From contig JAPUES010000217.1 of assembly GCA_027492445.1 (NCBI GenBank), positions 1 through 7,583 of the forward strand: DNA of 7,583 nt. The letters run 5' to 3'. This DNA is from Sporomusaceae bacterium (lineage in GTDB: Bacteria; Bacillota; Negativicutes; DSM-13327). This document shows positions 1 to 7,124 of this stretch, one piece after another (position 1 is the first letter of the stretch; every line of letters begins with the position of its first letter). The position numbers were made by a program, and so were the translations under genes. The notes under the pieces are model-generated. The model saw only the letters and a program-made list of their open reading frames with translations, did no database searches and was not told the DNA's origin.

Positions 1-57
1 AATAACATGAACCCGCCGCTTGGGCTTTACAAAGAAAGGACGCGTAGCGTTTTTTAA
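1..57 (+). CDS. Possible C-terminal tail of an upstream gene (partial)
   Basis: Frame 1 is open from the first base to a TAA at 55-57, giving about 18 residues that end in KERTRSVF. The other two plus-strand frames meet stops within the first ten bases. The stop lies 17 bases before the -35 box of the next promoter, a natural place for a gene to end. The piece is too short to assign a family, and an open frame of this length can occur by chance. No convincing terminator follows it; only a weak CGC/GCG stem before a T-run is visible near 41-56, inside the frame. Confidence 0.25.
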   Translation, partial: NNMNPPLGLYKERTRSVF

Positions 58-74
58 AATATACAAGAAGTATA

Positions 75-104
75 TTGACAGTGGATGAATGTCTTTGGTA
101 TAAT
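75..104 (+). promoter_or_regulatory. Sigma-A promoter of the T-box/trpB2 unit
   Basis: A perfect -35 TTGACA (75-80) and perfect -10 TATAAT (99-104) are separated by 18 bases. A TGG just before the -10 makes it an extended -10 element. Transcription should start near 111, leaving a leader of about 315 nt before the trpB2 start codon. Such a strong promoter fits a gene whose output is set by attenuation rather than by initiation. Confidence 0.85.
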
Positions 105-110
105 TAAAAA

Positions 111-410
111 AGTTACATATTGCAAGTTTCAATGAATAGGAAGAGTATATATATAAAGAGGTTTACAGCGAGCCAATGCTAGTGGAAGTTTGGCAATACT
201 CGGTATATAGAATGGGCCTAGGAGATACAGTCCGATCCTAGATTAGGGGTAGGCGCTGTCGGGATTTTTCTCCCGTTATGTAGAAAGAAAGTATAACATG
301 TTTTATACTTTAGTATTCGTTAGGCTACAAAGGTAGCTTAACAGGGTGGTACAGCGAAAGTAACCTTTCGTCCCAAATTTGCGGGATGGAAGGTTTTTAT
401 ATTTTTATAA
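111..410 (+). promoter_or_regulatory. Tryptophan-specific T-box leader (tRNA-sensing riboswitch)
   Basis: The leader has the hallmarks of a T-box. Stem I carries an AGTA (GA/loop-E) motif at 144-147, the distal AGCGAGCC and GTGGAAG motifs (about 167-188), and a specifier loop reading GAA-TGG-G with UGG (Trp) at 213-215. The stem base pairs TAGG (137-140) with CCTA (217-220). Further hairpins follow: CGGGA/TCCCG (260-275) and a 9-bp stem (288-296 with 303-311). The T-box sequence AGGGTGGTACAGCG is at 343-356. The antiterminator pairs GGG 344-346 with CCC 372-374 and GCGAAAG 354-360 with CTTTCGT 365-371, bulging UGGUACA. By the established mechanism, uncharged tRNA-Trp binding the specifier and the UGGN bulge stabilises this fold and permits trpB2 transcription. 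Confidence 0.93.
362..409 (+). terminator. T-box-controlled intrinsic terminator
   Basis: AACCTTTCGTCCC (362-374) pairs over 13 positions, with two G-T wobbles, with GGGATGGAAGGTT (383-395) across an 8-nt loop, followed by a T-rich run (394-408). Bases 365-374 are shared with the antiterminator, so the two folds are mutually exclusive. When tRNA-Trp is charged this hairpin should stop transcription before trpB2. Confidence 0.9.
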
Positions 411-427
411 TGGGAAGGGGAATAATT

Positions 428-1783
428 ATGAGTAAGTGTAAGAAGAATTTTTTAACAGAAGCTGAGATTCCGCGCAAGTGGTATAATATTCAGGCTGATA
501 TGCCTAATAAGCTAGCGCCATCACTTCATCCTGGCACTAAGGAGCCATTAGAACTTGAGGATATGACCTCTATTTTTCCCTTAGAATTGATTAAACAAGA
601 AGTCAGTCAAGAACGATGGATTGATATCCCAGAGGAAGTTATCGAAAAATACCGTATTTGGCGTCCTACTCCCTTAATTCGTGCCTATGAACTGGAAAAA
701 GCTTTGGATACACCAGCAAAAATTTACTACAAATATGAAGGCGTCAGCCCGGCTGGTAGCCATAAAGCTAATACTGCCATTCCTCAGGTTTATTACAACA
801 AGGAAGCTGGCATTACACGCTTAACAACAGAAACAGGTGCTGGACAGTGGGGTAGTGCTGTTAGCTTAGCTTGTAAGATGTATGATTTAGAATGTAATGT
901 ATATATGGTAAAGGTAAGCTACGAGCAAAAACCATACCGTCGTTCCTTTATGCAAATTTATGGTGCTAATGTTATTCCTAGTCCTTCTAATACAACAGAC
1001 GCAGGACGGAATCTACTAGCCATTGATCCTAATTCTACAGGTAGCTTAGGGATTGCCATTTCGGAAGCCGTAGAGATGGCTATGCTGAGAAAGGATACTA
1101 ACTATGCCCTTGGCAGTGTAATGAACCATGTTATCCTGCATCAGACCGTTATCGGCCTAGAATGCAAAACTCAATTGGAAAAACTTGGTGATTACCCTGA
1201 TGTAGTTGTAGGTTGCTGCGGTGGCGGCAGTAATTTTGCAGGGATAGCTTTTCCTTTCTTGCAAGATAAATTTAAAGGCAATAAGGTTCGGGCTGTTGCT
1301 GTGGAACCAACAGCGTGCCCTACGTTGACGAAGGGCGTATTTGCCTATGATTATGGTGATTTGGGTCAACTTACACCACTTAGCAAAATGTATACCTTAG
1401 GTAGCGGTTTTATGCCTTCAGGCATACATGCAGGCGGCCTAAGATATCATGGTGAGTCACCTATCGTGAGTCAACTTTATCATGATGGCTTTATTGAAGC
1501 TGCGGCCTATAATCAACGAGAAACTTTCGAGGCTGCTATCTTATTTGCAAAAACAGAAAGTATTATTCCTGCCCCTGAATCAGCACATGCCATTAAAGGT
1601 GCTATTGTAGAGGCCCTCAAGGCCAAAGAAGCAGGAGAAAGCAAAACAATACTCTTCTGCTTATCTGGACATGGACATTTTGACATGACAGCATATGATA
1701 ACTATCTAGCTGGAAGATTAGAAGATGTGCCTTGTGATGAGGAAGAACTGAAACGTAGTCTTGCAAATCTACCTAACATTTAA
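428..1783 (+). CDS. trpB2: TrpB2-type tryptophan synthase beta chain (PLP-dependent)
   Basis: The 451-residue product matches the longer TrpB2 branch of tryptophan synthase beta chains (classical TrpB1 is about 400 residues). Such enzymes condense indole with L-serine to make tryptophan in the cytoplasm. Visible motifs are a PTPL segment (80-83), the PLP-lysine motif GSHKANT with Lys113, the substrate loop ETGAGQWG (135-142), the phosphate-binding GGGSN (265-269) and SGHGHFD (413-419) where TrpB1 has SGRGDKD. The ATG at 428 is chosen because GGAAGGGG lies about 8 bases upstream; an in-frame ATG at 386 falls inside the attenuator terminator. No trpA or other trp gene is adjacent, so an indole-salvage role is plausible but inferred. 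The Trp T-box ahead of it independently supports a tryptophan function. Confidence 0.93.
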   Translation: MSKCKKNFLTEAEIPRKWYNIQADMPNKLAPSLHPGTKEPLELEDMTSIFPLELIKQEVSQERWIDIPEEVIEKYRIWRPTPLIRAYELEKALDTPAKIYYKYEGVSPAGSHKANTAIPQVYYNKEAGITRLTTETGAGQWGSAVSLACKMYDLECNVYMVKVSYEQKPYRRSFMQIYGANVIPSPSNTTDAGRNLLAIDPNSTGSLGIAISEAVEMAMLRKDTNYALGSVMNHVILHQTVIGLECKTQLEKLGDYPDVVVGCCGGGSNFAGIAFPFLQDKFKGNKVRAVAVEPTACPTLTKGVFAYDYGDLGQLTPLSKMYTLGSGFMPSGIHAGGLRYHGESPIVSQLYHDGFIEAAAYNQRETFEAAILFAKTESIIPAPESAHAIKGAIVEALKAKEAGESKTILFCLSGHGHFDMTAYDNYLAGRLEDVPCDEEELKRSLANLPNI

Positions 1784-1792
1784 GCGTTAAGA

Positions 1793-1831
1793 GGAATCAC
1801 CAATCTCAATTGGTGATTCCTTTTTATTTTT
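1793..1831 (+). terminator. Intrinsic terminator after trpB2
   Basis: A perfect 12-bp inverted repeat, GGAATCACCAAT (1793-1804) with ATTGGTGATTCC (1809-1820), has a 4-nt loop and is followed by TTTTTATTTTT. It starts ten bases after the trpB2 stop, so trpB2 is a single-gene transcription unit separate from the est operon. Confidence 0.93.
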
Positions 1832-1840
1832 GAGAATATG

Positions 1841-1868
1841 GAATTTTTATTCTGCAAAATGGTATAAT
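1841..1868 (+). promoter_or_regulatory. Promoter of the est-rnr-smpB operon
   Basis: A perfect TATAAT (1863-1868) preceded by TGG gives an extended -10 (TGGTATAAT), the same core as the trpB2 promoter. The -35 is weak: GAATTT at 1841-1846 with a 16-base spacer is the best match, so activity probably relies on the extended -10. Transcription would begin near 1875, shortly before the est ribosome binding site. Confidence 0.65.
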
Positions 1869-1887
1869 TATAAAAGAAGTAATATAT

Positions 1888-1904
1888 GGAGGTGCTTACT
1901 GTTG
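1888..1904 (+). promoter_or_regulatory. Ribosome binding site fixing the est TTG start
   Basis: GGAGGTG (1888-1894) lies 7 bases before TTG at 1902. The next in-frame ATG (1911) is 16 bases away, too far. The longer upstream reading frame would begin within the trpB2 terminator and the promoter. This makes TTG 1902 the best start. Confidence 0.8.
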
Positions 1905-2654
1905 GCAATCATGGAGGGCGCTGAGCCGTTTTTTTTGCCAGGGGATGACCGTGGCGTTTTATTGATACATGGTTTTACGGGATCTCCTGCGGAAATGGGA
2001 CTGCTAGGAGAATCTTTGCATAAAGAAGGGTATACTGTCATAGCACCTCGTTTGTGCGGACATGGGACAAGTGTAGAAGAAATGGCCAATACAAAATGGC
2101 CTCATTGGTATAGCAGTGTGGAAGATGCTTATCATATACTAAAAGGCATCTGCAGCAGCATAGCAGTCGTTGGACTTTCCATGGGCGGACTGCTGGCTTT
2201 AAAATTAGGAAGGGAATACCAGATTGAGAAAGTTGTTTCCCTAAGTACGGCACTGTTTATTTCGGATAAACGACTACATATGCTGCCCCTATATCGAATG
2301 TTTCGTGATTATGCTCCGAAAAAACGTAAAAAATATGCGGATATTCCCGAAAAATATACCGTATGCTATGATCTTACTCCACTACGTTGTGTCGGCAGTC
2401 TGTTAGAATTAATTCAGCAGGTAGATGAACTATTGCCGACAGTGACATCCGATCTTCTTATTATGCAAGGGCGGCAAGATCATACTATACAGCCACGCAG
2501 TGCTCAGTATATTTATGACAGGGTTTCCAGTAAAGAAAAGAAAATAGTATGGCTAGAAGATTCTGGACATGTGATTACCATTGACATAGAACGAGAACAG
2601 GTCTTTAGAGAAGTGTCTAAATTTTTGAGGAATCAGGATACAAAGGGAGATTGA
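1902..2654 (+). CDS. est: Carboxylesterase of the alpha/beta hydrolase fold (Est30-like)
   Basis: The 250-residue protein hydrolyses short-chain carboxylic esters in the cytoplasm, judging by its family; its natural substrate is unknown. It shows the oxyanion-hole motif HGFTG (23-27), the nucleophile elbow GLSMGG with Ser93, Asp193 in GRQDHT and His223 in DSGHV. Spacing and length agree closely with Est30 of Geobacillus stearothermophilus, whose triad is Ser94, Asp193 and His223 (recalled, not aligned here). No signal peptide is present. In Bacillus this family is encoded just before rnr, and here it is likewise the first gene of the rnr-smpB operon. The stop is 5 bases before the next start. 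A related lipase or monoacylglycerol lipase specificity cannot be excluded from sequence alone. Confidence 0.9.
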   Translation: MAIMEGAEPFFLPGDDRGVLLIHGFTGSPAEMGLLGESLHKEGYTVIAPRLCGHGTSVEEMANTKWPHWYSSVEDAYHILKGICSSIAVVGLSMGGLLALKLGREYQIEKVVSLSTALFISDKRLHMLPLYRMFRDYAPKKRKKYADIPEKYTVCYDLTPLRCVGSLLELIQQVDELLPTVTSDLLIMQGRQDHTIQPRSAQYIYDRVSSKEKKIVWLEDSGHVITIDIEREQVFREVSKFLRNQDTKGD

Positions 2655-2659
2655 GGTCA

Positions 2660-3064
2660 ATGAAGGAACCAATCAATCAGTGGTGTTTTGGCTGTGGTAA
2701 GGAAAATCCTATTGGTTTACACCTAGCCTTTATTGAAAAAGAAGATAGCTATACTACAACATTTACACCAGGACTTCAGCACCAAGGGTATGACGGCATT
2801 ATGCATGGCGGGCTAGTTAGTACGTTGCTCGATGAAGTAATGGCTGGCTATCTTCATGCCAAAGGTTTCAATGCTGTGACGGCTCGGCTGGATATACGCT
2901 TTCGTCAGCCAACACCCATTGGGCAGACATTACAGGTAGTAGCAAAGATAACAGGTAAACGTGGCAATATGTACGAGGTAGTTGGCGAGATTACACTGCC
3001 AGATGGTACCGTTACCGCTCATGGTAAAGCCACCGTAGCAGTTTTGGAGGATGTAGCAACATGA
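2660..3064 (+). CDS. PaaI/YbgC-type hotdog-fold acyl-CoA thioesterase
   Basis: The 134-residue protein has the single-domain length of PaaI-family thioesterases, which cleave acyl-CoA thioesters as oligomers. The N-terminus carries CFGCGKENPIGLHL (9-22), a pattern common in one PaaI subgroup. The core helix motif is HGGLVSTLLDE (49-59), with Asp58/Glu59 near the expected catalytic acid. The start is ATG 2660, served by AAGGGAG about 10 bases upstream. A TTG at 2651 is also in frame, but it sits one base from that site. Its TGA stop overlaps the ATG of rnr (ATGA), indicating translational coupling in the same transcript. The substrate cannot be told from the sequence, and I see no obvious functional link to RNase R. 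Confidence 0.85.
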   Translation: MKEPINQWCFGCGKENPIGLHLAFIEKEDSYTTTFTPGLQHQGYDGIMHGGLVSTLLDEVMAGYLHAKGFNAVTARLDIRFRQPTPIGQTLQVVAKITGKRGNMYEVVGEITLPDGTVTAHGKATVAVLEDVAT

Positions 3065-5376
3065 TGTTAAAAGAAAAAATCTTAGAATTTATGCGCAAAG
3101 AAGCATACAAGCCATTGACCTCAGAAGACTTAGCTGAGGAAATGGATTTAAAAGGCACAGAACTAAGTGAACTCTGGAAAGTGCTTTCAGAACTTGAAAA
3201 AAATGCGGATATCATTAAGACTAGATATGATAAATATGGTGTACCAGAACGCATGAATTTATTAGTCGGGAAATTAAGCGCTAGTAATAAAGGTTATGGT
3301 TTTGTTATTCCTGATAAAATAAAATTCCCTAATGAGACCGATGTCTTTATTCCCCCAGATGTTATGATGACAGCCATGCATCATGATCGTGTAGTCGTTC
3401 GGGTTCATTGCCAGAGTGGTCATGGTAAATCACGGGATGGAGAAATCATTCGCATTGTGGAAAGAGCCAATCCACGCATTGTAGGGACCTTTGAAGCAAG
3501 CCGTAATTTTGGCTTTGTGACGCCTGATGACCTGCGTTTAGGACAAGATATTTTTATTCCCAAGGATGAAAAAAATGTTGTAAAAAATGGCAGTAAGGTT
3601 GTTGTGGAGATTACCAAATGGCCAGAAAAAAACCGCAGTGCCGAGGGAAAAATTATTGAGGTCTTAGGCAGTAAAGGTGATACGGGAATTGAAATTCTGT
3701 CGATTATTAAAAGACATAATTTGCCTATTGAATTTCCTGTTGAGGTTGAGGAAGCAGCCAAGAAGGCACCAGCGGCCATTAGTGAAGAAGAAATTGCAGG
3801 CCGACGTGATTTAAGACACTTGCCAATTGTTACTATTGATGGAGAAGATGCTAAAGACTTAGATGATGGTGTTTACGTAGAGAGGCTAAAGAATGGCAAC
3901 TATCTTCTTGGTGTTTATATAGCGGATGTAAGTCATTATGTCAGGGAAAATACAGTTCTTGATACAGAGGCTCGGGAGCGGGGGACAAGTGTCTATTTAG
4001 TGGACCGGGTACTGCCAATGTTACCTAGGCGTTTATCAAATGGCATCTGTAGCTTAAATGCCGGCGAAGATCGACTGGCCATGTCTGCCCATATGGAAAT
4101 TGACCATGAAGGAAAAGTCGTTGCCTACGAAATATTCCCGAGCGTCATTCGCGTTATAAAACGGTATTCTTATACTGTAGTACGCAAGATTCTAGTCGAA
4201 CATGATGAAGCCTTGCTTGCTGACAACCAAGACTTACTCAAGCAATTAGAAAATATGGAGCGCTTGTGCCGTATTTTACGCGAAAGACGTATGCGCCGAG
4301 GGGCCATTGATTTTGATTTTCCAGAGCTTAAAGTCAAACTTGATGAAACAGGTAAACCCTTAGAAATTGTTAAAAGAGTACGCAGTTTGGCAGAATCAAT
4401 TATTGAAGAATTTATGCTGGTTGCCAACGAAACAGTAGCCGAACATATGAACAAACTAAAGGTTCCCTTTATGTATCGTGTTCATGAAGAACCTGATGCG
4501 GAAAAAATGATAAAGCTTAATAATCTATTGCATAATTTTGGTCAAAACTTACCTAAAATGGATGAAATGCAACCAGGCGTTTTACAAAAAGTACTCACTC
4601 GTATTGCAGGCCGGCCAGAAGAACGTATTATCAGCACTGTTATGCTGCGTTCCTTAAAACAAGCCCGCTATGAATCCCAAAATATTGGGCACTTTGGTCT
4701 GGCAGCAACTTATTATACTCACTTTACATCTCCTATTCGCCGCTACCCAGATCTCATTGTACATCGCATTATTCGCGAAACCTTTAGTACGGGAGAAATA
4801 TCAGCCAAACGCCAAGAAAAGCTAACGGCCATGCTACCGGAAATTGCCATGCATTCTTCGGAGCGGGAGCGAGCTGCCGCGGAAGCAGAACGAGAAACTG
4901 TTTCCCTCAAAACCGCAGAATATATGGCCCAATTTGTTGGTGATACCTTTGAGGGTATTATTAATGGAGTTACCGCCTTTGGTATTTTTGTAGAGCTAGA
5001 TAATGGGGTAGAAGGTTTAGTACGAGTATCAAGTATGGAAGAAGACTATTATCAATATGTAGAAGAACAATATGCTTTAATTGGCGAACGTACCAAAAAA
5101 GTATATCGTTTAGGTGATGCTGTTAAAGTTATTTTAATTAGAGTAAATACGGAAGAACGCAATATTGATTTTGTGCTGGAAGCCAATAGCGGCTGGATTG
5201 AGCGGGCAGGCAATCGAAGACCTAGCCCTGCCAAACCGCAAAATGCAAGTCATAGTAAAACTGCCTCCAAGGATACGAAAAAACCTATGCCAATTGCGAA
5301 AGTGAAAGGGAAGAAGCCGAAAGAAGCAGTGGCAAAAAAACCAAAACCCAAAAGAAATAAACCGAAGAAGAAATAA
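3061..5376 (+). CDS. rnr: Ribonuclease R, 3'-5' exoribonuclease
   Basis: RNase R degrades structured RNA from the 3' end. With tmRNA/SmpB it removes nonstop mRNAs, and it also acts in rRNA quality control. The 771-residue order is complete: N-terminal winged-helix-like region (1-68), two cold-shock/OB domains (about 70-115 and 139-188), RNB catalytic domain (about 245-590), S1 domain (about 627-706) and a Lys/Pro-rich basic tail (about 720-771). The catalytic metal-binding aspartates are visible in DGEDAKDLDDG as Asp260, 266, 268 and 269. The conserved FTSPIRRYPDL is at 555-565. The lysine tail is the kind of region tied to ribosome/tmRNA recruitment and helicase activity in E. coli RNase R. 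ATG 3061 has GGAGG ten bases upstream; ATG 3064 is an alternative one codon later. Confidence 0.97.
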   Translation: MMLKEKILEFMRKEAYKPLTSEDLAEEMDLKGTELSELWKVLSELEKNADIIKTRYDKYGVPERMNLLVGKLSASNKGYGFVIPDKIKFPNETDVFIPPDVMMTAMHHDRVVVRVHCQSGHGKSRDGEIIRIVERANPRIVGTFEASRNFGFVTPDDLRLGQDIFIPKDEKNVVKNGSKVVVEITKWPEKNRSAEGKIIEVLGSKGDTGIEILSIIKRHNLPIEFPVEVEEAAKKAPAAISEEEIAGRRDLRHLPIVTIDGEDAKDLDDGVYVERLKNGNYLLGVYIADVSHYVRENTVLDTEARERGTSVYLVDRVLPMLPRRLSNGICSLNAGEDRLAMSAHMEIDHEGKVVAYEIFPSVIRVIKRYSYTVVRKILVEHDEALLADNQDLLKQLENMERLCRILRERRMRRGAIDFDFPELKVKLDETGKPLEIVKRVRSLAESIIEEFMLVANETVAEHMNKLKVPFMYRVHEEPDAEKMIKLNNLLHNFGQNLPKMDEMQPGVLQKVLTRIAGRPEERIISTVMLRSLKQARYESQNIGHFGLAATYYTHFTSPIRRYPDLIVHRIIRETFSTGEISAKRQEKLTAMLPEIAMHSSERERAAAEAERETVSLKTAEYMAQFVGDTFEGIINGVTAFGIFVELDNGVEGLVRVSSMEEDYYQYVEEQYALIGERTKKVYRLGDAVKVILIRVNTEERNIDFVLEANSGWIERAGNRRPSPAKPQNASHSKTASKDTKKPMPIAKVKGKKPKEAVAKKPKPKRNKPKKK

Positions 5377-5391
5377 AAAGGCAACAGTAGT

Positions 5392-5406
5392 GAGGTGATA
5401 GGATTG
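5392..5406 (+). promoter_or_regulatory. Ribosome binding site fixing the smpB TTG start
   Basis: GAGGTGAT (from 5393) is an excellent anti-SD complement, 6 bases before TTG 5404. An in-frame GTG at 5395 lies within the SD itself and cannot use it. Starting at TTG also gives 156 residues, the usual SmpB length. Confidence 0.8.
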
Positions 5407-5874
5407 GAAAAAGAAAATACTATTAAGATCATTGCAGAAAATCGAAAAGCGCGGCATGATTATCATATACACGAAACCTATGAAGCAGGGCTTGTACTGA
5501 CGGGTACAGAGGTAAAATCTTTGCGGGCGGGGAAAGCGAACCTAAAAGATTCCTATGCGCGAGTAGATCATGCTGAGCTAATGCTGCATAATATGCATAT
5601 TAGTCCCTATGATGCAGGCAATCGTTTTAATCATGAGCCACTCAGAACGCGTAAACTATTAATGCATCGCAGTGAAATTGATAAGCTAATTGGTAAAACC
5701 CAAGAAAAAGGCTATACCTTAGTGCCCCTTAAAATGTACTTTACTCATGGCATTGCCAAAATCCAAATTGGCCTGGCAACGGGTAAGAAAAACTATGACA
5801 AACGTCAGGATATAGCAGAACGAGATGCGAAACGCGAGATGGATAGAGTGTTTCGGGAACGACAAAAAGAATAA
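5404..5874 (+). CDS. smpB: SsrA-binding protein SmpB
   Basis: SmpB binds the tRNA-like domain of tmRNA and delivers it with EF-Tu to ribosomes stalled on nonstop mRNA. Its C-terminal tail reads the empty mRNA channel. The 156-residue product carries the family signatures: AENRKARHDYHI near the N-terminus, YEAGLVLTGTEVKSLRAGK, LKDSYA, LHNMHISPY, LRTRKLLMH and the late GKKNYDKRQD, followed by a basic tail ending in RERQKE. It starts 27 bases after the rnr stop with no terminator between them, so RNase R and SmpB should be made from one mRNA. This fits their joint role in trans-translation; the RNA partner ssrA lies about 1.2 kb downstream. Confidence 0.97.
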   Translation: MEKENTIKIIAENRKARHDYHIHETYEAGLVLTGTEVKSLRAGKANLKDSYARVDHAELMLHNMHISPYDAGNRFNHEPLRTRKLLMHRSEIDKLIGKTQEKGYTLVPLKMYFTHGIAKIQIGLATGKKNYDKRQDIAERDAKREMDRVFRERQKE

Positions 5875-5908
5875 AAAGTAAGCAGGCTCTCAGCCTGCTT
5901 ACTTTTTA
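5873..5908. terminator. Bidirectional intrinsic terminator between smpB and the transporter gene
   Basis: AAAAAGTAAGCAGGCT (5873-5888) and AGCCTGCTTACTTTTT (5892-5907) form a perfect 16-bp inverted repeat around a 3-nt loop. The outer A-T pairs give a T-run on each strand, so it can end both the est-rnr-smpB transcript and the convergent transporter transcript. The first two bases are part of the smpB stop codon. Confidence 0.92.
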
Positions 5909-5919
5909 TTCTACCAATA

Positions 5920-6831
5920 CTACTTATCCTGGATTTCACAGGAAGATGGAACTAACTTTGGAACTTTATTCCCATATAACTGTAAGATTAATATACTAGC
6001 AACAATTAGTAGACCACCAACTCCTTGAAGCAGGGAAAGGTGCTCGCCGAGCAATAATACAGATAGGACCACTGTAATAATCGGTTCAGCAGTACTAATG
6101 ATAGCAGCATTGGCAGCTCCAATGCGAATGATACCAGCAAAAAAACATAAAATACCAACAATTGTCCCGAAAAATGCAATTCCAAGTAGGGATAGCCATC
6201 CCGTTAGTGGTAAGGATAGAATCAGTTGCCCAGTGCTCCAGGTATATATGGCAAAGGCGAGAGCAGTAGCAGAACATACGTAAGTGGTGGCCACTAAGGA
6301 ATGTACATCTTTAAGAACATGGTTGCTAATCATAATATAACAAGAATAGATAATAGCACTTCCTAGGGCTAGGGCAATTCCAATATGACTAATATTTCCG
6401 AGAGAAACACCCAAAATAAGAAATAAACCATAGAGACAAGTCGCCAAGGCCAGTCCCTTTTGACAACTGAATTTTTCAAAGCCTAGGGCAAAGGAGAGGA
6501 GACTTACAAGGGCTGGGTAGGTAAATAAAAGCATTTCACTTAATGAAGCCGATAAATACTGCAGGGAAGAAGCAAAGAAGAAGGACATAGAGCCATAGCC
6601 GATTGTCCCCATGAGCCCTAATTGTACAGCCGCTTTTCCGCTAATACGAGGAGAAATACCTAAGGGTTTTAACGCCATCCAAAGTAATAAAGAGGCCAAC
6701 ATAAATCGTAAGGTGAGTACTGTGAGAGTATTGGCACCAGCACTATAGGCTATTTTAATAAAAATGGCTAGGGTAGCAAAGCCAGTAGCAGACAGTAACA
6801 CTAGCAAGGCACCTAGGTGTTGTTGTTTCAA
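5920..6831 (-). CDS. EamA/DMT-superfamily membrane transporter (about 10 TM segments)
   Basis: The product (303 residues from TTG, 306 from ATG 6840) is almost entirely hydrophobic. It shows the duplicated EamA architecture, two five-helix halves at about 5-135 and 150-285, each ending in the typical helix followed by a short polar loop (for example TAEPIITVVLSVLLLGE in the second half). Family members in the inner membrane export or import small metabolites such as amino acids or nucleotide-related compounds; the substrate here is unknown. The TTG at 6831 is preferred because AAGGAG (6846-6841) is 9 bases upstream of it but directly abuts ATG 6840. The gene is convergent with smpB and sits between smpB and ssrA, and it has its own promoter. 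No link to trans-translation is expected. Confidence 0.88.
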   Translation of the reverse strand: MKQQHLGALLVLLSATGFATLAIFIKIAYSAGANTLTVLTLRFMLASLLLWMALKPLGISPRISGKAAVQLGLMGTIGYGSMSFFFASSLQYLSASLSEMLLFTYPALVSLLSFALGFEKFSCQKGLALATCLYGLFLILGVSLGNISHIGIALALGSAIIYSCYIMISNHVLKDVHSLVATTYVCSATALAFAIYTWSTGQLILSLPLTGWLSLLGIAFFGTIVGILCFFAGIIRIGAANAAIISTAEPIITVVLSVLLLGEHLSLLQGVGGLLIVASILILQLYGNKVPKLVPSSCEIQDK

Positions 6832-6840
6832 ATGGATCAT

Positions 6841-6883
6841 CTCCTTAACTATATAGTATATGCAGATTCATCCATTCGTGCAA
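6841..6883 (-). promoter_or_regulatory. Promoter and ribosome binding site of the EamA transporter gene
   Basis: On the minus strand, TTGCAC (6883-6878) and TATACT (6860-6855) are separated by 17 bases, a good sigma-A promoter. Transcription would start near 6848, right before the AAGGAG ribosome binding site (6846-6841). The 5' untranslated region is therefore only about 17 nt, which further favours the TTG start at 6831. Confidence 0.65.
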
Positions 6884-6923
6884 GATAACTTAAACGAATT
6901 CAAAAAAATGGTAAAAGTAATAG

Positions 6924-6953
6924 TTGGCGGAGTTGCCCCTAGTATGCTATAAT
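6924..6953 (+). promoter_or_regulatory. Promoter of ssrA
   Basis: A perfect -10 TATAAT (6948-6953) is preceded by TGC, an extended -10. The best -35 is TTGGCG (6924-6929) with an 18-base spacer. Start of transcription near 6960 predicts a 5' extension of about 75 nt on pre-tmRNA, to be removed by RNase P. It diverges from the transporter promoter, with about 40 bases between the two -35 boxes. Confidence 0.7.
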
Positions 6954-7124
6954 AAAGAACAAACATAAATAGGAACTTGTAGACGTTTGAAGCGTGCGTA
7001 TGCAAATTTCCTGGGAAATGTTATGACTGCAGTCGGGGGCGTAAAGGTTTCGACAGGGGTGGTTGTGGCATAGGTAGCGAGCCGGGGTTCCATTAGCCCG
7101 TCAACACGGTGGAAAAATATAATT

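Noticed and set aside
145..155. TATATATATA run as an operator or repeat
   Set aside because: It sits in the 5' side of T-box Stem I opposite GGTATATA (202-209) and is explained by that helix.
386..427. In-frame ATG at 386 giving a 14-residue longer TrpB2
   Set aside because: It lies inside the 3' arm of the attenuator terminator and has no ribosome binding site. The ATG at 428 has GGAAGGGG at proper distance.
1830..1901. Upstream extension of the esterase frame to 1830
   Set aside because: It would start in the trpB2 terminator T-run and cover the promoter -10; TTG 1902 has a strong GGAGGTG site.
5134..5472. Minus-strand open frames rich in Phe/Leu opposite the rnr 3' end, looking like membrane proteins
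   Set aside because: They are the complement of the lysine-rich RNase R tail (AAA/AAG read as TTT/CTT) and cross into smpB; this is a composition artefact.
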